From Oleispirillum sp963668495 (lineage in GTDB: Bacteria > Pseudomonadota > Alphaproteobacteria > Rhodospirillales > Rhodospirillaceae): a stretch of 64,000 bases of DNA. Location: NCBI GenBank assembly GCA_963668495.1, contig OY764545.1, positions 1,860,001 to 1,924,000 of the forward strand. Reading direction: 5' to 3'. The position numbers and the translations under genes are program-made. Positions 8,945-16,600 of this stretch are shown in pieces; positions within the stretch are counted from its first letter, which is position 1, and every line of letters begins with the position of its first letter. The notes beneath the pieces are model-generated. The model searched no databases. It worked only from the letters and a program-made list of their open reading frames with translations, and had not been told where the DNA came from.

Positions 8945-8983
8945 ATATCAAGATACAGAATAATTATGAATTATTCTTGATAT
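8945..8983. promoter_or_regulatory. Nested inverted repeats upstream of the AEC transporter gene
   Basis: Two overlapping inverted repeats: ATATCAAG (8945-8952) / CTTGATAT (8976-8983), and a perfect 9-bp pair AGAATAATT (8957-8965) / AATTATTCT (8969-8977) with a 3-base centre. They lie about 50 bases before the AEC transporter start and look like an operator. No -35/-10 pair could be assigned with confidence. Confidence 0.4.
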
Positions 8984-9033
8984 CGAGAATTTTGTATGGT
9001 GACAGGGTTTCCAATCTTGTCACAGGTGCTCTG

Positions 9034-9966
9034 ATGACGGCTGTTAATGCCTTGTTTCCAATTTTATTTGTTCTGGCCCTCGGTGCGTATATCAAACGCA
9101 CGGAATTGGTAACGGATGCCTTTTGGCCGTCATTGGAGCGTCTGACTTACTACATCCTGACACCGAGCTTGATTATGCACGGCCTTGCCAGCAAAAGCCT
9201 GTCATCCATTCCATGGGAAGACGCGGTATTGGTTATTTATGGCACATTGAGCATTGCAGCAGCCGTGTTGTGGCTGGGCTGGTTGATTTCCAAACGTAAA
9301 TCGCCGGAACGGTTTACTTCCGTGTTTCAGGGCGGCGTCAGGTTCAATGCGTTTGCTTGTTTGGCCTTGGTGCAGGGGCTGTATGGTGATGAGGGGCTGA
9401 TTATTGGGTCTTTGGTTGCCGGTTTTATGATCATTCTGGTGAATTTGTTGTGCGTCAGCACCTTTTCCGTTTCTTTGATGCGCGGGCAGGGGAACGTGGT
9501 GTTGACGGTCATTCGGCAAGTGGTCAAAAATCCCCTGATTATTGGCTGTCTCGCTGGACTATTTATAAATATATCCGGTGTGCCGTTGCCGCAGGCGGTC
9601 AACAGTACATTGATGTTACTTGGCAAGGCGGCGCTTCCAACGGCCCTGTTGGCAGTGGGGGCAGCATTGGACTTGTCCCGGTTGTTCCATAACAGAGCCA
9701 TCAGTGGTTGGTCCGGGGTGGTGCAGTTTGTGCTTAAGCCTTTGTGCGCGTTCGGTGGCTGCTATGCCTTGGGTTTGCAGGGGATAACCGCAGCAGTGGT
9801 GGTGGTTTTTCTGTCTTCACCGACTGCGCCGTCCGCATACATATTGTCACGGCAGTTGGGCGGAGATCACGAAATCATGGCGGCGATCATCGCACAGCAA
9901 ACCGTGTTTGCCATGCTAACGATCCCAGTCATGATCTGGCTTATTGAGGCCTATATTCCGATGTAG
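9034..9966 (+). CDS. AEC-family (auxin efflux carrier/malate permease-like) transporter
   Basis: A 310-residue integral membrane protein with about ten TM helices. The N-terminal pattern 'NALFPILFVLALGAYIKR' and the central 'NPLIIGCLAGLFIN' are typical of bacterial AEC permeases, which carry malate, malonate or similar organic acids. The start at 9034 is chosen because AGGTG lies six bases upstream and it gives the usual family N-terminus; the frame opens earlier at 8977 without a binding site. The gene ends five bases before the convergent flgL stop. Confidence 0.88.
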   Translation: MTAVNALFPILFVLALGAYIKRTELVTDAFWPSLERLTYYILTPSLIMHGLASKSLSSIPWEDAVLVIYGTLSIAAAVLWLGWLISKRKSPERFTSVFQGGVRFNAFACLALVQGLYGDEGLIIGSLVAGFMIILVNLLCVSTFSVSLMRGQGNVVLTVIRQVVKNPLIIGCLAGLFINISGVPLPQAVNSTLMLLGKAALPTALLAVGAALDLSRLFHNRAISGWSGVVQFVLKPLCAFGGCYALGLQGITAAVVVVFLSSPTAPSAYILSRQLGGDHEIMAAIIAQQTVFAMLTIPVMIWLIEAYIPM

Positions 9967-9971
9967 TCGGA

Positions 9972-10874
9972 TTACATATAATCCAAAATGCTTATGCTGG
10001 TTAAGGACGACAATGCGGAGAAAGAGGCCTGTAGCAAGACTTCCTGCTGAGAGACTTTCGCGCTGGCCTCTGCCACATCAACCGTTGTCAGACTTTCTAA
10101 TGCCTCGTTGGCGTAAATTTGGAATTCTGTTTGGCTGTCGACCACGTTTTCAAGCATTTGCGACTGACGTGACAGGTTTTCCTGCATCAGGCCCAGTTTG
10201 TCCGTAGCACTGGACAAAAGATCGTAAGCATCTTTCAAATCACTGGTGCCGGCGGTGGCGGTATCCATGGTTGCCAATTGGCTTAAGGCGCGCAGGGTTT
10301 CTTCAAATGCTTCCGCATCTGCGGTCACGCCAAAGGCAATTGAGCTATTGCCCCCAACCATGACGGAGGGCAACGTGGAACTGCCCTGATAGTAATCGGT
10401 ATCTGCGGCGCCTGCTGTACCGTCATAATCCACATCATCAAGATTTACGGGGGGGATGTTGCTGGTGGTGCCTGAAAACAGGTAACCATCGGAATACGTG
10501 GTGTTAAGCAGAACGGCGATGCTGTCCAATGCGTTTTCTGCCGCAGATTTCACCGTGCTGAGGTCCGTAATTGTGCCATCCATGGCGGCTGCAATGGCAA
10601 CGCGAGTATTTTCAACAATGTCAGCAATGCTGCCGACGGTGCCATAAGCCACTTCATTGCGGCTGATTGCATTTTCGGCCTGTGTCCCCAAAAGTTCAGA
10701 GCGGCTGATGTCGCTTTTCAGGCTGGTGACAACCCCGGCCTGACCGTCCAACCCGCTGAGGCTTGCAGACTTTTGGCCGGAAGCTTGTTGGTCCAGTGCT
10801 GCTGCATACGAGTTTTGGACCCGCATGGCCTGACCCAGTATTTGAGTATTCATTCCCTGTGTTGACACACGCAT
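9972..10874 (-). CDS. flgL: Flagellar hook-associated protein FlgL (HAP3)
   Basis: A 300-residue junction protein between hook and filament. The N-terminal flagellin-like helix starts 'MRVSTQGMN' and the C-terminal helix ('EASAKVSQQEVLLQASFSALSSL') completes the D0/D1 coiled coil. The ATG at 10874 has AAGGGGACT upstream, so it is preferred to the longer frame at 10916, which overlaps flgK. It is the last gene of the minus flagellar arm, 11 bases after flgK. It contains no cysteine, unlike its flagellar neighbours. Confidence 0.9.
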   Translation of the reverse strand: MRVSTQGMNTQILGQAMRVQNSYAAALDQQASGQKSASLSGLDGQAGVVTSLKSDISRSELLGTQAENAISRNEVAYGTVGSIADIVENTRVAIAAAMDGTITDLSTVKSAAENALDSIAVLLNTTYSDGYLFSGTTSNIPPVNLDDVDYDGTAGAADTDYYQGSSTLPSVMVGGNSSIAFGVTADAEAFEETLRALSQLATMDTATAGTSDLKDAYDLLSSATDKLGLMQENLSRQSQMLENVVDSQTEFQIYANEALESLTTVDVAEASAKVSQQEVLLQASFSALSSLTSISILDYM

Positions 10875-10885
10875 GGTTAGTCCCC

Positions 10886-12601
10886 TTAGCGCATCATGGT
10901 TATGAGGGTGTCCCACATATCCTGAGCGGTTGTTAATATTTGTGCCGCAGCCTGATAGTCCTGTTGGTAGGTCACAATCAGTGCGCTTTCTTCGTCAACG
11001 TTGACCCCGGATGCATTGATAAAGGATGAGGCGAGAGACTTAGACGTTTCGGCACTGGTATCTGCGGTTCTTCCGGCCTGTTGCGCGCGGTCTGCCAAAT
11101 CATCAATCACCGCAGAAATATAGCCGGATGCGGAAATCTCGGTTGCGGGCAGTTCTCCGGCACTGTCAAAACTCATATTGGCCTGTAACGCGGTCCAGAC
11201 GGCCTGCAAGCCGTCGGTGTTGCCACTGTCAAAGGCGGCTTCGCCAACGGTGGTTGAGGATATGGACGCGGAGGGGAAGGCGATATCCTTGACGCTCAGA
11301 TTGCCTGTGTCTCCGGTGATCAGGGAATTAAAGCCAAATGCGTGGGAAAAACCTTTGCCATCCGGGGCTACGGTGCCATCGCCGGAGAGTAAGACGCCGC
11401 TGCTGCCATCGGCTGAGGCAATGGAAAGCCTACCGTCGGAGCCAATGGTTGCGGTTAGGTCTCCGGTTGCGTTAATTGCATCCATGACATCCTTAAGGGA
11501 TGCGCATGCAGATAAGTCGATGTCATGGCTTGCCGTGACGTTGCCATCGGCATCGCAGGTTGTTAACCTCAGGGTGCCGTTGCCACTGAAACTGTCAGAT
11601 GCTGACCAGCTTCCCACAGAACTAAGAGAGGTCGGCGGCGGGACTGCGGTAAAACTGTTGGTGATGGCGTTGATGTTGTCCTGAACGGTTTGTGATAGCT
11701 CCTCAAGGGTATCTTGCAGGCCGGGGAGGGTTTCATCCCGCATGGTGAGCAAAGCACCGATCGAGCCACCGGAAAAGTCTGCCGTGCAATCCTTACCATC
11801 AATCATAATGCCAGAGATCGTACCGGAACCATCACTCTCATAGACATTGTCGGCAGATAAATTGCCGGAAGCAGAATAGGATAACGGATGTACGGTAGAT
11901 GTTAGCAAAGGCTGCCCAGAACTGGTGTAGATTTGCATCTCGCCCGAGCTGTTGGTGAAGGTCTTGACATCAATATAGCTGGACAGGCTTTCAAGGGCGG
12001 TACGCCGCTGGTCTTCCAGATCACCTGTGGCGTTGCCGTCAGCGGTGGCTTTAGCAATGCTTTTATTCAGGCTGTTGATGTTGCGTAACAAGGCGTTGAC
12101 GCTTTCGACACTTTCGGAAATTTCCGTATCGGCGGCCTTTCTGGCGGACTGGATGGTTTCAGATGTGGCGTTAACGCTTTTGGTCCAATCGCCAAGGGCA
12201 TCTTGAATGTCAGCCAAGGCTGAAACACTGTCCGGGTCGGCAATTGCTTCTGATAGTGCATTTCCGAGTGCAGTCAAAGCATCGGACAGATCGCTGCCGC
12301 CTTTCGTTGTTCCAAATGCAGATAAAACGGTTTCGTAATATGCAGACAGGATTGAATCGTGACCGGATTTGCTGAGGGCACTGACAACATCTTTGTGCAG
12401 CTTGTCATTTACATCATTGCCGATGCCGATAATTTGCACGCCAGTGCCTTGCCCGCCGACAATGCTGGTGGTGACATCGGCAGTTTTTCGGGTGTAGCCG
12501 ATTGTATTTGCATTGGTAATATTGGTCGATGTCAGGGCCAGGCGTGACTGAGCAACGGACAATGCGGAGTTGGCAGTGCTGATGATGCTGGAAATGGACA
12601 T
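10886..12601 (-). CDS. flgK: Flagellar hook-associated protein FlgK (HAP1)
   Basis: A 571-residue first hook-filament junction protein. The N-terminus (ISTANSALSVAQSRLALTSTNITNANTIGYTR) has the rod/hook D0 signature, and the C-terminal helix (ESALIVTYQQDYQAAAQILTTAQDMWDTLI) is diagnostic for FlgK. The middle is a variable surface domain with three cysteines (in DGKDCTAD, LTTCDADG and SACASLKD). GGGGAAG precedes the ATG. The FlgN-like chaperone gene lies directly upstream, as expected for a FlgK/FlgL export chaperone. Confidence 0.93.
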   Translation of the reverse strand: MSISSIISTANSALSVAQSRLALTSTNITNANTIGYTRKTADVTTSIVGGQGTGVQIIGIGNDVNDKLHKDVVSALSKSGHDSILSAYYETVLSAFGTTKGGSDLSDALTALGNALSEAIADPDSVSALADIQDALGDWTKSVNATSETIQSARKAADTEISESVESVNALLRNINSLNKSIAKATADGNATGDLEDQRRTALESLSSYIDVKTFTNSSGEMQIYTSSGQPLLTSTVHPLSYSASGNLSADNVYESDGSGTISGIMIDGKDCTADFSGGSIGALLTMRDETLPGLQDTLEELSQTVQDNINAITNSFTAVPPPTSLSSVGSWSASDSFSGNGTLRLTTCDADGNVTASHDIDLSACASLKDVMDAINATGDLTATIGSDGRLSIASADGSSGVLLSGDGTVAPDGKGFSHAFGFNSLITGDTGNLSVKDIAFPSASISSTTVGEAAFDSGNTDGLQAVWTALQANMSFDSAGELPATEISASGYISAVIDDLADRAQQAGRTADTSAETSKSLASSFINASGVNVDEESALIVTYQQDYQAAAQILTTAQDMWDTLITMMR

Positions 12602-12625
12602 GGCGCTTCCCCGGTTAAGATACGA

Positions 12626-13081
12626 TCAGGCGCGCAGATGAAGGTACGAAGGCCCGCAATCTGGTTTTGCGGACATGGAGTTTCCGGTTGCGGTATAGCG
12701 CGGGTCTTGCGCTTGTTCCCGTGCTGCCAATGCTGCCATAACGGCATCTACCCGCAGGGCGGTGGCAACTTTTCTGGCATTCAGCAGGGTTTGATTGTGT
12801 TTGGTCAGGTCCACCAGCTTACGGATGCGTTGCTCCAATTCCGCTGGATTTAATTCTCCCGCAGAATGCAGAACCGCAGCCCGTCCACGCAGGCGATTGG
12901 TGAGGTTGGCGTAGTAAGTGCTCAGTTCCTCTTTCCGGTCCAACATCGGTTGCGGCGGCGGGTCGTTGGTAACGTTCAGAAAATGGTTTTCAGCCATAAT
13001 CAGTTCGGTCAGTTCCTGTAAAACCAAATTGAAATTTCGCAGGGTTGAGCGGTCAAGGTCGTTTAGGGTTTTATCGGTCAT
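12626..13081 (-). CDS. FlgN-like flagellar export chaperone
   Basis: A 151-residue, mostly alpha-helical protein with an N-terminal coiled-coil pattern (NLVLQELTELIMAENHFL) and a central helix pair, followed by a disordered tail. Its size, helical content and place immediately before flgK and flgL fit FlgN, which keeps FlgK and FlgL monomeric and delivers them to the export gate. Sequence conservation in FlgN is low, so the call leans on context. Confidence 0.65.
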   Translation of the reverse strand: MTDKTLNDLDRSTLRNFNLVLQELTELIMAENHFLNVTNDPPPQPMLDRKEELSTYYANLTNRLRGRAAVLHSAGELNPAELEQRIRKLVDLTKHNQTLLNARKVATALRVDAVMAALAAREQAQDPRYTATGNSMSAKPDCGPSYLHLRA

Positions 13082-13095
13082 TTTGGTTCTCCGCC

Positions 13096-13386
13096 TTATG
13101 GTTGGAAGCGGTATAAAGATGCACTGCGGGCATAAGCGAGACTGGCAACCCGGTTATCCTGAGCCGCAGTCAAACGTTGCTTCAGGTGAAGGCGGGCAGC
13201 CTTCAGGTCTTGAAGCTGGGTTTTGATGCTGTGTGCCAGCAGGAGGCGGTCTGTTGCCGTGTGTGAGGAATTCAATTGATCGATCTGGCGGCAGACGATG
13301 GTCATTCGCTTCAGTTTCCGATCCAAATCCGCTCGGCTATATCCGATGTCACGGTCAGAATGTTGCGTGGGGTCAGACATTGTCAT
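13096..13386 (-). CDS. Small helical protein of the flagellar operon, function unknown
   Basis: A 96-residue, highly charged, all-helical protein (for example 'DRKLKRMTIVCRQIDQLNSS', 'LKAARLHLKQRL'). Its ATG overlaps the flgE stop as TGATG, so translation is coupled to flgE; a second ATG at 13380 is possible. It ends 14 bases before the FlgN-like gene. I do not recognise the family. Position and helical character suggest a second export chaperone or hook-length accessory protein, but this is inference only. Confidence 0.55.
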   Translation of the reverse strand: MTMSDPTQHSDRDIGYSRADLDRKLKRMTIVCRQIDQLNSSHTATDRLLLAHSIKTQLQDLKAARLHLKQRLTAAQDNRVASLAYARSASLYRFQP

Positions 13387-14663
13387 CACCGTTTCGCTGC
13401 CATCAGTTCGTCATACATGTCGCTGACGGAACTGATGATTTCTGATGCCGCGGAGTAGGCTTGTTGAGCGACGATCAGCTTGCTGAATTCGTCTGCTGTA
13501 TCCACGGTGGAGGATTCCAGCCCGCCAGAGATTATGCCGCCCGCAGAGCCGGTGGTTGCATCTACGAGATTGGCATCACCGGAGTATGATGTGCTGCTCC
13601 ACACTGTGCCGCTGTGGCTTTCCAGCCCATTTGCGTTTGGAAAGGTTGCCAGCGGGATTTTGTAGATAGAGTAGCTGATGCCGTTGTCGAAATTGGCATA
13701 TACGGTGCCGTCCTTGTTGATGGCAACGCTGCTGAATTCGCCAAAACGCAGGCCATCTTGAGTGACTTCATCCAGAACCAAATCCGGCTCGCTGTCCGCA
13801 TCACCGTTGGCAAATTGGCTGAGGCCACTTGTCCCGCCGATTTTACCGATATTATACGTGATGGTGCTGTCTTCTGCGCCGCTGGTCCAGTCGCTTATGC
13901 CGATATCAAGGCTTTCCGGTGATGCCAATGTGCCATCTGCGTTGAAGGTCAATTCCGTTGGGTTGATGGTGCCATCAACCGTGCCGGTGGTGACGCTGGG
14001 GTCGCTGCTGGAAACCGGGTCGGATACACTCAGTTCCCAAGTATTGGTCCCGGTTTTTTCATAGGTCAGCGTAATCGTGCTGGCGACGCCGAGGCTGTCA
14101 AAGATTTCCGCATCAACCGTGAAGCTGTCACCGACTTTTGCGTCTGCGGGCAAGACAGCCTGAATAGCCATGTTTTCGGTGGCAACGGCAGTACCGGCAA
14201 TGTCTTCCACATTGATGCCTTCAAGTCCGGCTGCGCTTTTACTGCTGATGACGTTGCCGTCCCGATCGGTTGGATAGCCTTGCAAATACCATCCGGCGGA
14301 ATTGCATAGGTAGCCATTGTTGTCGGTCGTAAAGTCCCCGGCCCGTGTGTAGTAAAAAATGTCACTGTTGGAACTGCCCGAAACGACAAAGAAGCCGTCG
14401 CCATCGATGCCAAGATCAGTTTCATTATTCGAACCGATCAGGGTGCCCTGACTGGTGATGCACTGGGTCGGGTCGCAACTGACACCGGCTCCGGTAAAAT
14501 TGCTGACAGACCCGCTTCCCGCGACCAAGGATGCAAAGGACGCTTTGGTGCATTTGTAGCCAATGGTGCTGGAGTTCGAAAGGTTGTTTGATATTGCAGA
14601 CACAGCCGAAGATTGTGAATTCAGCGCAGACACGGCAATATTCATGGAACTGCTGAGAGACAT
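13386..14663 (-). CDS. flgE: Flagellar hook protein FlgE
   Basis: A 425-residue hook subunit. The N-terminus (MNIAVSALNSQSSAVSAISNNLSNSSTIGYK) carries the rod/hook signature, 'ETDLGIDGDGFFVV' is the FlgE domain core, and the C-terminal helix ('DEFSKLIVAQQAYSAASEIISSVSDMYDELM') is canonical. It holds four cysteines at 38, 63, 68 and 120, unusual for an exported axial protein; C63 and C68 are close enough in sequence to pair or crosslink. It lies between flgD and a small coupled ORF. Confidence 0.93.
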   Translation of the reverse strand: MSLSSSMNIAVSALNSQSSAVSAISNNLSNSSTIGYKCTKASFASLVAGSGSVSNFTGAGVSCDPTQCITSQGTLIGSNNETDLGIDGDGFFVVSGSSNSDIFYYTRAGDFTTDNNGYLCNSAGWYLQGYPTDRDGNVISSKSAAGLEGINVEDIAGTAVATENMAIQAVLPADAKVGDSFTVDAEIFDSLGVASTITLTYEKTGTNTWELSVSDPVSSSDPSVTTGTVDGTINPTELTFNADGTLASPESLDIGISDWTSGAEDSTITYNIGKIGGTSGLSQFANGDADSEPDLVLDEVTQDGLRFGEFSSVAINKDGTVYANFDNGISYSIYKIPLATFPNANGLESHSGTVWSSTSYSGDANLVDATTGSAGGIISGGLESSTVDTADEFSKLIVAQQAYSAASEIISSVSDMYDELMAAKR

Positions 14664-14684
14664 GGCATGAAATCCTTTATGGGG

Positions 14685-15362
14685 TTAGCTGGCTTTGTTT
14701 TGTCCGGCGGTGACAACGTCACTGAGGGAAACAATCTGACCATTTTCCATGACCAGTTTCGGCGTGCCGGAGGACCAGTCGACCATGGTTACGGTGCTGG
14801 TGCATTCAACGTTGATTTCCAGTTCCCCGCCTGAACTGTCCTTGGCAACGAATTGCAGGGAATAAGTGCCATCCGAGGCTGTCCCGCCATTAGACAACGT
14901 GCCGTCCCAGCTAAAGCTTTGGTCGCCCGATGCAGTGCTGAGGTCTTCTGAATACACCACATCACCGTTTTCATTGACGACCTGTGCAACCAATGAGTCA
15001 CAGTCCTCTGGGACATCAAATGACCAATCCAGCGTGTCTCCGCTTTCAAAGTCCAGATCCTCACCGTTGTAGGTGACCTCCATTCCCACCATGCCGATGG
15101 CAACTGCGGCACTTTCGTTGTTGGTGGACAGCACAAGGTTCTGCAAAAAGTCATTGGTCAGAATTTGTTGTTCGACCTGTGAATAGTTGACGAGCTGATT
15201 TGTCATCTCTGACGCATCAGTTGGATCCAATGGGTTTTGATTTTGGATTTGCGCGGTCAGCACGCTCAGAAACAGGTCGTAATTGTCTTCCAAAGACGAG
15301 ATCGACCCTGCCGTCATTGAGAACATACCGCTGGTGCCGCTGACTGTGCTGATATCGGTCAT
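14685..15362 (-). CDS. flgD: Flagellar hook assembly scaffold FlgD
   Basis: A 225-residue hook cap. The N-terminal export/capping region includes the diagnostic 'LFLSVLTAQIQNQNPLDPTDASEMTNQLVNYS', followed by tudor/Fn3-like FlgD core strands with 'FSWDGTLSNGG'. The ATG at 15362 is chosen because GGAG lies seven bases upstream; the frame opens further up to 15473 but the added residues do not resemble FlgD. It is the first gene of the minus flagellar arm. Two cysteines are present in the core domain. Confidence 0.92.
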   Translation of the reverse strand: MTDISTVSGTSGMFSMTAGSISSLEDNYDLFLSVLTAQIQNQNPLDPTDASEMTNQLVNYSQVEQQILTNDFLQNLVLSTNNESAAVAIGMVGMEVTYNGEDLDFESGDTLDWSFDVPEDCDSLVAQVVNENGDVVYSEDLSTASGDQSFSWDGTLSNGGTASDGTYSLQFVAKDSSGGELEINVECTSTVTMVDWSSGTPKLVMENGQIVSLSDVVTAGQNKAS

Positions 15363-15465
15363 TGTCTGTCTCCGTTGCGTGTAACCCATTGGAATAACGG
15401 GTAGTCCGTTCGTGTTATCGGATCGTGTTTTGCCAACGATCTGTTCAGACAAACGCAATGGGGAA

Positions 15466-15524
15466 CGAAACACTGGCGATATTTTTTCAGAAATTTTTTT
15501 CGAATTTTTTGCGCCAGTGTTTCG
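15466..15524. repeat. 13-bp perfect inverted repeat flanking phased T-tracts between flgD and flagellin
   Basis: CGAAACACTGGCG (15466-15478) and its exact inverse CGCCAGTGTTTCG (15512-15524) enclose a 33-base, very AT-rich spacer. Within the spacer are three T-runs at 15482-15487, 15494-15500 and 15505-15510, starting 12 and 11 bases apart, which is near one helical turn and should bend the DNA. It lies in the shared control region of two divergent flagellar operons. I could not match a sigma-54 or sigma-28 promoter here, so the element may be an operator or architectural site. Confidence 0.7.
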
Positions 15525-15564
15525 GGCGGTGATCCGTAAGTGTGGGTAAGGCGCCGAAGGAGTG

Positions 15565-15636
15565 ATGCCGAAAAGCGGCGTTAAAGCGCTGTTAATCGAA
15601 AATCGGTCCCCGGAGCCAGAACAGCTCCGTGAATGA
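15565..15636 (+). CDS. Possible 23-codon leader ORF of the flagellin gene
   Basis: ATG at 15565 follows AAGGAG (spacing short, about two bases) and reads 23 codons to TGA at 15634-15636, starting MPKSGVKALL. It ends 20 bases before the flagellin ATG. The last codons cover the hairpin CGGAGC/GCTCCG at 15611-15629. The right arm (CTCC) could alternatively pair with the flagellin ribosome binding site, so leader translation might control access. The ORF could also be chance; conservation is needed. Confidence 0.25.
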   Translation: MPKSGVKALLIENRSPEPEQLRE

Positions 15637-15656
15637 GATCATTGAAGGAGGCTCTC

Positions 15657-16469
15657 ATGCCCGTTATTACCACCAATACTTCCGCGAATACGGCTTTGCG
15701 TTACCTGAACATTAACGCCGATGCCCAGACTAAGGCCCTTAACCAGGTTGCCAGTGGTTCCCGTATCAACCGCGCATCCGATGATGCCGCAGGCTTGGCT
15801 GTTGCAACCGGATTGCAGGCCGATGTTGCGGTTCTGGGGCAGGCAGCAACCAATGCTTCCCACGCAGGGTCCGTGCTTGAAACGGCTGATGGTGGTTTGT
15901 CCGCCATGTCCGACGTTCTGGAACGGATGAAAGTTCTGTGTGCTGAGGCGATTTCCGGTGCCGTTAGCTCAACCGAGCTTGGCTACATCGATTCCGAATT
16001 TGATGCCTTGGCAACGGAATTGACCACGATCATTACAACCACGACCTTTAACGGAACGTCCTTGCTGGATGGCAGCTATTCAGCTGACTTCTTGGTCGGG
16101 ACTGAAAGTTCAGACGTCATTGCCGTTGATCTGACCGGTGTGGATATGGCGACCATGCAAGCAGCCGTTGCCGCCGGGGATGTTACAGCCGACGCAACTG
16201 GGGCCTTGGACCTTGTCAATGCAGCCATTGATACGGTGGCTGGTGCACGGGCATCTGTCGGTGCGCAAGAATCTACCTTCAACTATCACGAAGGGCAAAT
16301 CGCCTCGTCTGAGGAAAATCTGGATGCGGCACAATCAGCCATTGCTGATGCGGATATCGCACAGGCGCAGGCTGATTTCTCCTCTGCTCAGGTGCGAACC
16401 AATGCGGCAATTTCCGCTTTGGCGCAGGCAAACCAAATGCCGCAACAGCTGTTGTCGCTGTTGAACTAA
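15657..16469 (+). CDS. Flagellin (filament subunit)
   Basis: A 270-residue flagellin of the short type with almost only D0/D1. The N-terminal signature (ITTNTSANTALRYLNINA ... VASGSRINRASDDAAGLAVA) and C-terminal helix (DIAQAQADFSSAQVRTNAAISALAQANQMPQQLLSLLN) are both intact. AAGGAGG precedes the ATG at 15657; the longer frame from 15633 is not needed. A cysteine at 95 lies in the conserved D1 helix, rare for flagellin. It is the first gene of the plus arm, ahead of fliD and fliS. Its leader contains a stem-loop and a possible leader ORF, so post-transcriptional control is plausible. Confidence 0.93.
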   Translation: MPVITTNTSANTALRYLNINADAQTKALNQVASGSRINRASDDAAGLAVATGLQADVAVLGQAATNASHAGSVLETADGGLSAMSDVLERMKVLCAEAISGAVSSTELGYIDSEFDALATELTTIITTTTFNGTSLLDGSYSADFLVGTESSDVIAVDLTGVDMATMQAAVAAGDVTADATGALDLVNAAIDTVAGARASVGAQESTFNYHEGQIASSEENLDAAQSAIADADIAQAQADFSSAQVRTNAAISALAQANQMPQQLLSLLN

Positions 16470-16481
16470 GGCAGCTAATTG

Positions 16482-16512
16482 TGGCGCCGCAAACACCTAC
16501 AGGTCGGCGCCA
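16482..16512 (+). terminator. Stem-loop after the flagellin gene
   Basis: TGGCGCCG (16482-16489) pairs perfectly with CGGCGCCA (16505-16512), and an inner ACCT/AGGT pair extends the fold. No T-run follows, so this is more likely an mRNA-stabilising intercistronic stem or leaky terminator, which would let flagellin mRNA exceed fliD mRNA. Confidence 0.5.
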
Positions 16513-16600
16513 TAACAGGAAGCAGTTACACGTCTCAATCCTCAACCGTGACCCTCAGAGCGTGTAGCTGTTTCCACCCAAATATGGATGCGGGGGCAGC

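Noticed and set aside
15541..15656. Sigma-28 or sigma-54 promoter for flagellin
   Set aside because: No stretch matched the TAAA/GCCGATAA or GG-N10-GC pattern well enough to name a promoter.
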